The translations under genes and the position numbers were made by a program. This document shows positions 60,066 to 64,000 of a DNA stretch of 64,000 bases, piece after piece. Each line of letters begins with the position of its first letter. Position 1 is the first letter of the stretch. The notes beneath the pieces are model-generated. The model ran no database searches. It was not told the DNA's origin and was given only the letters and a program-made list of their open reading frames with translations. Origin of the DNA: Archivesica marissinica (lineage: Eukaryota; Mollusca; Bivalvia; Venerida; Vesicomyidae); NCBI GenBank assembly GCA_014843695.1, contig CM026391.1:40222768-40286767 (forward strand), written 5' to 3'.

Positions 60066-60698
60066 ACATGATACCTACATATAGAATATGGTACATGGTA
60101 CATGATACCTACATATAGAATATGGTACATGATACCTACATATAGAATATGGTACATGGTACATGATACCTACATATAGAATATGGTACATGATACATGA
60201 TACCTACATATAGAATATGGTGCATGATACCTACATTTAGAATATGGTACATGATACCTACATTTAGAATATGGTACATGATACCTACATATAGAATATG
60301 GTACATGATACCTACATTTAGAATATGGTACATGATACCTACATTTAGAATATGGTACATGATACATACATATAGAATATGGTACCTGATACCTACATAT
60401 AGAATATGGTACATGGTACATGATACATACATATAGAATATGGTACATGGTACATACTTATAGAATATGGTACATGATACCTACATATAGAATATGGTAC
60501 ATGGTACATGATACATACATTTAGAACATGGTACATGGTACATGATACCTACATATAGAATATGGTACATGATACCTACATATAGAATATGGTACATGGT
60601 ACATGATACATACATTTAGAATGTTGTACATGATACCTACATATAGAATATGGTACATGATACCTACATTTAGAATATGGTACATGATAGAATATGAT

Positions 60699-60985
60699 GT
60701 TTATTTTTTTAAACTATTTAACATATTGCAAAATGCAGCTGAATTATTGTGTGTTTTTTAAGTCTCTTTCATTAAACATGTCAACACCTGCTCATCCAAT
60801 GAGCTGATCTTAAAGACTTCCTTTCATCAATCCGAAAACAATATTTAAATAACGGCATCTGGCCTACGTGTAACCGTAAACAAGTGACATGGTGACGAAT
60901 GTCTGATGTAAACGGAAATGAGTGAACATGCATAGAAACAGTGCTAGAAAGATCGTATACTTATAAAGTAACTTAAATTCCATAC
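60699..60985. other. Unassigned non-coding sequence
   Basis: A T-rich stretch after the array, then mixed sequence. No gene, repeat or RNA is recognisable. Confidence 0.5.
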
Positions 60986-61057
60986 GGGTCAATAGTCCAG
61001 TGGTTAACACTGGACTATGAATCCAGGGATCGCAGGTTCGATTCCCCCACCTGACCC
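60986..61057 (+). mobile_element. tRNA-like SINE-A head (72 nt), plus strand
   Basis: The length is tRNA-like. The ends pair as GGGTCA with TGACCC, TA sits at positions 8-9, an A-box-like TAGTCCAGTGG lies at 60,993-61,003 and a B box GGTTCGATTCC at 61,035-61,045. CTGGA and TCCAG pair around a 7-nt loop. The D arm is damaged: two bases present in the other heads before the anticodon stem are missing. The T stem pairs poorly. It is most likely a SINE head or tRNA pseudogene, not an active tRNA. It abuts the minus-strand SINE-A copy. Confidence 0.65.
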
Positions 61058-61213
61058 TGGTTCCATTACGTGCATGGCGTAAAGCATCGACACGAGACCT
61101 CGGTTTAACGTCCCATCTGAAAGACTGTTAATTTATGGCCAGACGGGGGATCGAACCTGCGTTCCCTGGATTACCACCCCATCGTGTTAGCCACTGGACT
61201 ACGTATCCGTCTG
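61058..61213 (-). mobile_element. SINE-A copy 2 (3'-truncated), minus strand
   Basis: Read from 61,213 downward: CAGACGGATACG, an A-box-like GTAGTCCAGTGG (61,191-61,202), a B box GGTTCGATCCCC (61,146-61,157), then the body matching copy 4 (complement of GACACGAGACCTCGGTTTAA and of TTACGTGCATGG). The 3' third, with GGCGTCGCTCATATGG and the AC-rich tail, is missing; the copy ends where the plus-strand head begins. Confidence 0.8.
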
Positions 61214-61331
61214 TAGTATAGAACCATTCACAATTGTCAGATTTAAATATTCGTTCATAAAGTATAGATTAAAGTGCTCTAAAATCTGTGTTACTTTCAA
61301 ACCATAATTAACGAACAGTTTATGTCAATGT
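61214..61331. other. Unassigned non-coding sequence
   Basis: AT-rich sequence with no recognisable feature apart from GAACAGTTTATGTC near 61,312, shared with island 1 near 42,919. Confidence 0.45.
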
Positions 61332-61337
61332 GTACAG

Positions 61338-61374
61338 TTAGTTTATACACATTTATATTAGCTCGATTGCGAAC
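61338..61374 (-). mobile_element. SINE-B 3'-end fragment
   Basis: TTAGTTTATACACATTTATA followed by TTAGCTCGATTGCGAAC matches the last ~37 bp of the other SINE-B copies, which extend on into AAGTTCTTTCAACTT. Nothing further of the element is present, as expected of a very short 5'-truncated insertion. Confidence 0.6.
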
Positions 61375-61915
61375 AGTTATGTGTTAGGGTCGCAGACACT
61401 GTGTGAATGGGCCATTAGCATCTTTATTATTTAGCTTTTGGGAATTTTTAAGATTTGTAAAATGTTCGCCAGGCATCCCCATTCAAGCGATACACACATT
61501 AAAGTACTTTATATGCAAACATTAAACAGATCCTGGTATGATAGCCGATTGCTTTGATGTTTTTGGAAAATATTAACAAAGTTTAAGAATTCCAAAAGAG
61601 ATGCTAACCAAGTGTCTATGTGTTGAGTCACAATCAAGTGCTTCTAGTAGTATGATTTATACACGCTATTCAGAAACAGCAGACGTGCTGAAAACATGTG
61701 ATCTTTGTTTATTTTGATTGCGAAATTAAGTGATATATTTTAGAGAGTAAAATGGTTTCCATGGAAACAATAATTCTGAAATAGGCTCTTAGATACTATA
61801 GATTTATTATACCCAAAGTGTAACCATGTGAAGTACTGACATAAGCCTGGCAGTTCGCTAGTTATGGTCGATATTACTGTAGCTTTAAAATATATTGCTC
61901 ATGTTTCTTACGGAT
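61375..61915. other. Unassigned non-coding sequence
   Basis: No ORF of note, repeat or RNA gene is visible. A weak TTTATTTTGATTGCGAAA at about 61,709 resembles the SINE-B end but is too short to call. Confidence 0.5.
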
Positions 61916-62138
61916 GTTAGTTCATACACATTTATCTTAACTCGATTGCGAAACAAGTTCTTTCAACTTATTAGACCTCACCCCTGATGGAATCGATCGC
62001 CATGAAGGAGAGAGAGGAGGCATTTTGGAATTTAAATGCCTTGTCTAAGGGCACAATCGTAACCGTTCCATCGGGGCTCGAACTCCGGGCCTTTCGCACT
62101 TGAAGCGAACGCGCTACTTCTGCGCTATCACGACTTCC
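61916..62138 (-). mobile_element. SINE-B copy 3, near full length
   Basis: This is the best SINE-B copy. On the minus strand it begins GGAAGTCGTGATA. A D-arm-like GCGC-AGAAGTA-GCGC follows, then an anticodon-like arm TTCGC-TTCAAGT-GCGAA (triplet CAA in the anticodon position) and a B-box-like GAGTTCGAGCCCC. The body runs through a GGCATTTAAATTCC stretch and a CATCAGGGG region to the 3' end CGCAATCGAG and TTAAGATAAATGTG. About 220 bp, tRNA-derived, no coding capacity. The leucine-type triplet is suggestive only; no long variable arm is present. Confidence 0.85.
62073..62127 (-). promoter_or_regulatory. Internal A and B boxes of SINE-B copy 3 (Pol III type)
   Basis: The A-box-like TAGCGCAGAAGTAGC occupies the high-coordinate end (about 62,113-62,127) and the B-box-like GTTCGAGCCCC the low end (62,073-62,083), in the order and spacing of a tRNA internal promoter on the minus strand. 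Activity is not shown. Confidence 0.5.
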
Positions 62139-62204
62139 ACATTTACCGCTAGAGCCAGAAATCAAACGTAACATAACATGAGTTTATTAATAAATCGTAT
62201 GCGA

Positions 62205-62425
62205 TTAGTTTAGTATCTACACATTTATTTTAGCTCGATTGCGAAACAAGTTCTTTCAACTTATATTAATCACGCTCGAGACCTCATTCCTGATGGAATC
62301 CATCGCCACGAGGGAGTGAGAAGAGGCAACGTGGAATTTAAATGTCTTGCCTAAGGGCACAATCGTAATGGTTCCAGTGAGGCTCGAACTCCGGACATTT
62401 CGCACCCTGCGCTATCACGACTTCC
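62205..62425 (-). mobile_element. SINE-B copy 4, with 20-bp head deletion
   Basis: Same end points as copy 3, but the stretch between GGTGCG and CAGGGTGCG in the head is collapsed: the anticodon arm and part of the D arm (about 20 bp) are missing. The body is close to consensus. It lies only 66 bp from copy 3 in the same orientation. Confidence 0.8.
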
Positions 62426-62977
62426 ACTTCACACACAAGTTAGTTCTAATTAGAGATAGGAAACACAAAAACAAGTTGATCAGTTTCGCTTATATCAAAG
62501 AAGTTGGTTTCATACAACACTGCCTTTCCAGAAATAACAGTTCTAAGGACATTATAAATGGTACTTTCTAATAATACATGGCGTTCATCTTCCAACAAAG
62601 CTAGTACATGGACAGTTACGCTCCTCTAAATATTTAAATTCGAAAATGTTAATACTTTCTAGTTTCTGTGCGAATTGGGCAACCCCACACTTGTACTATA
62701 TGCAGATCTATCAATATGTTGTGTATACCAACATTAGTTTACAATATTACTCAGTTGGAAATCAGTGTTAAAAGTACAATATATGTCGACTTCTTCCAGA
62801 TGTACCAGCAAAGTTAGTTATAGAAGAAGTACACGCTGTTACATATATACAGATAGATTACAAAATTCAACCAAATTGTGATTAGCTTTTGATGAAATAA
62901 AACCACTGTTTACACATATCAGAATTAATGTGCACCCACAGTGCGATCGGTTTATTCAGTCATGAATTATACGTATT
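62426..62977. other. Unassigned non-coding sequence
   Basis: AT-rich sequence with no convincing gene or repeat. A 74-codon ORF crossing 62,347-62,571 begins inside SINE-B copy 4 and has no recognisable domain. Confidence 0.55.
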
Positions 62978-63253
62978 AGCTAACCGTGTCGAAAATATTG
63001 TAATACGTTGGACTTGTAATCCAGGGATCGCAGGTTCGATCACTCTTCTAACCCGAATAAAATTAAGTCTTTCAGATCGGACATTAAGCAGAGGTCCCGT
63101 GTCGGTGCTGTACACCATACACGTAAAAGAACTAGAGGAGACTCTGGAATGGGTCTCTGTCTGTATCATTGCACTATGCTCCAAATATCTAAAAATTATT
63201 AAACTCTTCCAGAGGCGTTGCTCATATGGACAGCCGGTAGCGACTATAAATAT
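62978..63253 (+). mobile_element. SINE-A copy 3, 5' part, interrupted by SINE-B
   Basis: A degraded tRNA-like head ends in TTGGACTTGTAATCCAG (anticodon-position TGT) and the B-box GGTTCGATC (63,033-63,041). The body follows: AGTCTTTCAGATCGG, GGTCCCGTGTCGGTGCTGTA, ACACGTAAAAGAACTAGAGG, GTCTCTGTCTGTATCAT, and the tail region GGCGTTGCTCATATGGACAG, CCGGTAGCGAC. It aligns along its whole length with the complement of copy 4. It stops at a SINE-B insertion and resumes at 63,424. Confidence 0.85.
63242..63253. repeat. Left target-site duplication of SINE-B copy 5
   Basis: GACTATAAATAT, identical to 63,424-63,435. The sequence belongs to the SINE-A tail (copy 4 has GACGATAAATAA at the same place). 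Confidence 0.9.
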
Positions 63254-63423
63254 TTTTTTATACAAATTTATTTTAGCTCGATTGCGAAACAAGTTCTTTC
63301 AACTTATATTAATCACTCTCGAGACCTCATTCCTGATGGAATCCATCACCATGAAGGAGAGAGAAGAGGCAATGTGGAATTTAAATGCTTGCCTAAGGAC
63401 ACAATCATAACGGCTCCAGCGTG
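63254..63423 (-). mobile_element. SINE-B copy 5, 5'-truncated, nested in SINE-A
   Basis: The insert begins on the plus strand with a T-run (the A-rich 3' tail on the minus strand), then ACAAATTTATTTTAGCTCG and the rest of SINE-B up to ACGGCTCCAGCGTG, where the tRNA-like head is missing. Perfect 12-bp duplications flank it. 5' truncation with a tail and target duplication is what target-primed reverse transcription produces. Confidence 0.93.
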
Positions 63424-63450
63424 GACTATAAATATAAAACACACATCTGG
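63424..63450 (+). mobile_element. SINE-A copy 3, 3' tail, after the nested insertion
   Basis: It starts with the right-hand duplication GACTATAAATAT (63,424-63,435) and continues AAAACACACATC, matching the AC-rich tail of SINE-A copy 4. Removing the insert and one duplication would give a continuous SINE-A end. Confidence 0.85.
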
Positions 63451-63501
63451 TAGAAACACCGAACTTCCGTAAGTGAACTGGATTACTTCCTCACTTGAAA
63501 T

Positions 63502-63523
63502 AAGTCCACACTCCAGTGGACTT
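63502..63523. repeat. 8-bp perfect hairpin
   Basis: AAGTCCAC and GTGGACTT are separated by the loop ACTCCA. It lies 9 bp before the 19-bp minisatellite. No function is evident. Confidence 0.6.
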
Positions 63524-63532
63524 CGAACCTGC

Positions 63533-63646
63533 ACGAACACGTCATTGTGTCACGAACACGTCACTGTGTCACGAACACGTAATTGTGTCACGAACACGTC
63601 ATGGTGTCACGAACACGTCATTGTGTCACGAACACGTCATTGTGTC
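63533..63646 (+). repeat. 19-bp minisatellite, six copies
   Basis: Six contiguous units of ACGAACACGTCATTGTGTC (63,533, 63,552, 63,571, 63,590, 63,609, 63,628). Units 2, 3 and 4 each have one substitution. Every unit junction forms GTGT-CACGA-ACAC, a 4-bp hairpin. Unrelated to either large array. Confidence 0.95.
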
Positions 63647-63657
63647 ACTCAAATCTA

Positions 63658-63671
63658 TACTGACATCATTA
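63658..63671. repeat. Left target-site duplication of SINE-A copy 4
   Basis: TACTGACATCATTA, matching TACTGACACCATTA at 63,961-63,974 with one mismatch. Confidence 0.9.
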
Positions 63672-63960
63672 GTGTGTGTGTGTTTTACGTTTATTTATCG
63701 TCGCTACCGGTTGCCCATATGAGCGACGCCTCCTGAAGAGATTAGTCATTTTAGATTGTGGAGGATAGTGCATGATACAGACAGAGACGCATTCCTCTGG
63801 TTCTTTTACGTGCACGGTGTAAAGCACCGACACGAGACCTAGGTTTAAAGACCCAGCTGAAAGACTGTTTATTAATTGTATTATAGTCAGAAGAGGGATC
63901 GAACCTGCGATCCCTGGATTACCAATCCAGCGTGTTACCACTGGACTACATATCCGTCTG
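63672..63960 (-). mobile_element. SINE-A copy 4, complete, 289 bp
   Basis: On the minus strand it reads CAGACGGATATG and an A-box-like GTAGTCCAGTGG (63,938-63,949). The anticodon-like arm is CTGGA-TTGGTAA-TCCAG (triplet GGT, threonine-type) and the B box is GGTTCGATCCC (63,895-63,905). The body contains a GGTCTCGTGTCGGTGC stretch, then GGCGTCGCTCATATGGGC, CCGGTAGCGACGATAAATAA and an ACACAC tail. Target duplications of 14 bp flank it exactly. Conserved central segments are typical of tRNA-derived SINE superfamilies; I cannot assign which one. No coding capacity. Confidence 0.93.
63895..63949 (-). promoter_or_regulatory. Internal A and B boxes of SINE-A copy 4 (Pol III type)
   Basis: GTAGTCCAGTGG at the high-coordinate end and GGTTCGATCCC at the low end, spaced as in a tRNA gene. 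The intact arms and the target duplication suggest a relatively young copy. Confidence 0.55.
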
Positions 63961-63974
63961 TACTGACACCATTA
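63961..63974. repeat. Right target-site duplication of SINE-A copy 4
   Basis: TACTGACACCATTA, 13 of 14 bases identical to 63,658-63,671. Confidence 0.9.
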
Positions 63975-64000
63975 AAAAAATGTTTAGCACTTTTATGTTG

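Larger units (their letters stand above)
43834..60698 (+). repeat. 27-bp AT-rich minisatellite array (array 2)
   Basis: Units read GATACATACATATAG then AATATGGTACAT, 27 bp and about 26% GC, all in one orientation, over 16.9 kb including one gap. Two biallelic-looking positions dominate: CATAC versus CCTAC and ATATAG versus ATTTAG. A frequent 34-bp unit has GGTACAT duplicated. Rarer variants are ATGATACAT for ATGGTACAT, GATAACTAC, GTTACATGTTACAT and AGAAGATTG. The array starts abruptly after TGTTCTATT and ends at a broken unit followed by a T-run. I see no convincing similarity to the 42-bp unit. Confidence 0.98.

Noticed and set aside
1..60698. Common origin of the 42-bp and 27-bp units
   Set aside because: Both contain ACATG and TATA-type words, but no alignment of more than a few bases holds; AT-rich composition explains it.
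60986..61057. Functional tRNA gene
   Set aside because: The D arm and T stem are damaged, the anticodon-position triplet (ATG) is unusual, and the sequence matches the heads of nearby SINE-A copies.
61709..61730. Another SINE-B 3' end (TTTATTTTGATTGCGAAA)
   Set aside because: Only a short partial match in AT-rich sequence; could be chance.
61930..62162. CACATTTA on both sides of SINE-B copy 3 as a target duplication
   Set aside because: ACACATTTA is part of the SINE-B 3' end in other copies (62,219 and 61,347), so the left match belongs to the element itself.
62347..62571. 74-codon ORF
   Set aside because: Its first third is SINE-B sequence read in the opposite orientation; no domain or splice context.
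62928..63410. 160-codon plus-strand ORF
   Set aside because: It runs through SINE-A copy 3 and into the nested SINE-B; it is a transposon shadow.

Overview
The window is eukaryotic, non-coding and overwhelmingly repetitive. About 58 kb of the 64 kb is two head-to-tail tandem arrays: a 42-bp minisatellite (1-42,038, running off the left edge) and an unrelated 27-bp, AT-rich minisatellite (43,834-60,698). Each is interrupted by one run of exactly 1,000 N, so neither true length is known. The remaining ~5 kb (42,039-43,833 and 60,699-64,000) is single-copy-looking DNA packed with short non-autonomous transposons. I see no protein-coding gene, rRNA, convincing functional tRNA or CRISPR array. Dispersed tRNA-derived SINEs, a TA-flanked MITE and a foldback element point to an animal genome. 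The style fits a marine invertebrate such as a mollusc, but that placement is inference.

Array 1 (42 bp): every standard unit carries GTGTAAT, a 6-nt loop (usually GTCGGG or GGCGGG) and ATTACAC, a perfect 7-bp inverted repeat, then TCTGGAACATG and TATATTGTCTG. All units point the same way. Because 42 is a multiple of 3 and four of six frames lack stops, the array shows long spurious ORFs on both strands. It has layered higher-order repeats (HORs): a ~3.59-kb HOR in three consecutive copies (~0.76-9.8 kb) with a chimeric fourth copy cut by the assembly gap (~28.8-30.4 kb); a consensus-like zone (~10-15.9 kb); mixed 0.84-1.64-kb HORs (~16-25.7 kb); and a 1.26-1.38-kb HOR in eight copies (~32.2-42.0 kb) whose period rises at every step. 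Short 19-bp units are explained by deletion between two ATGT motifs of one unit.

Island 1 (42,039-43,833): two copies of a ~115-bp repeat flank a SINE-B copy; then a 327-bp foldback element with TTA on both sides, and a 177-bp MITE with CAGT-type terminal inverted repeats and TA duplications.

Array 2 (27 bp): GATACATACATATAG then AATATGGTACAT, with CATAC/CCTAC and ATATAG/ATTTAG variants and 34-bp units made by duplicating GGTACAT. It has its own HORs, including an exact 108-bp tetramer and a ~1.5-kb duplication.

Island 2 (60,699-64,000): at least two tRNA-derived SINE families. SINE-A (289 bp, threonine-type tRNA-like head, AC-rich tail) has one complete copy with 14-bp target-site duplications, one copy split by a SINE-B insertion that made a perfect 12-bp duplication, and one head-to-head inverted arrangement. 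SINE-B (about 220 bp) is present as full, deleted and truncated copies. A six-copy 19-bp minisatellite lies between them. With no genes present, the interest is structural: satellite evolution, nested retroposition and gap placement.
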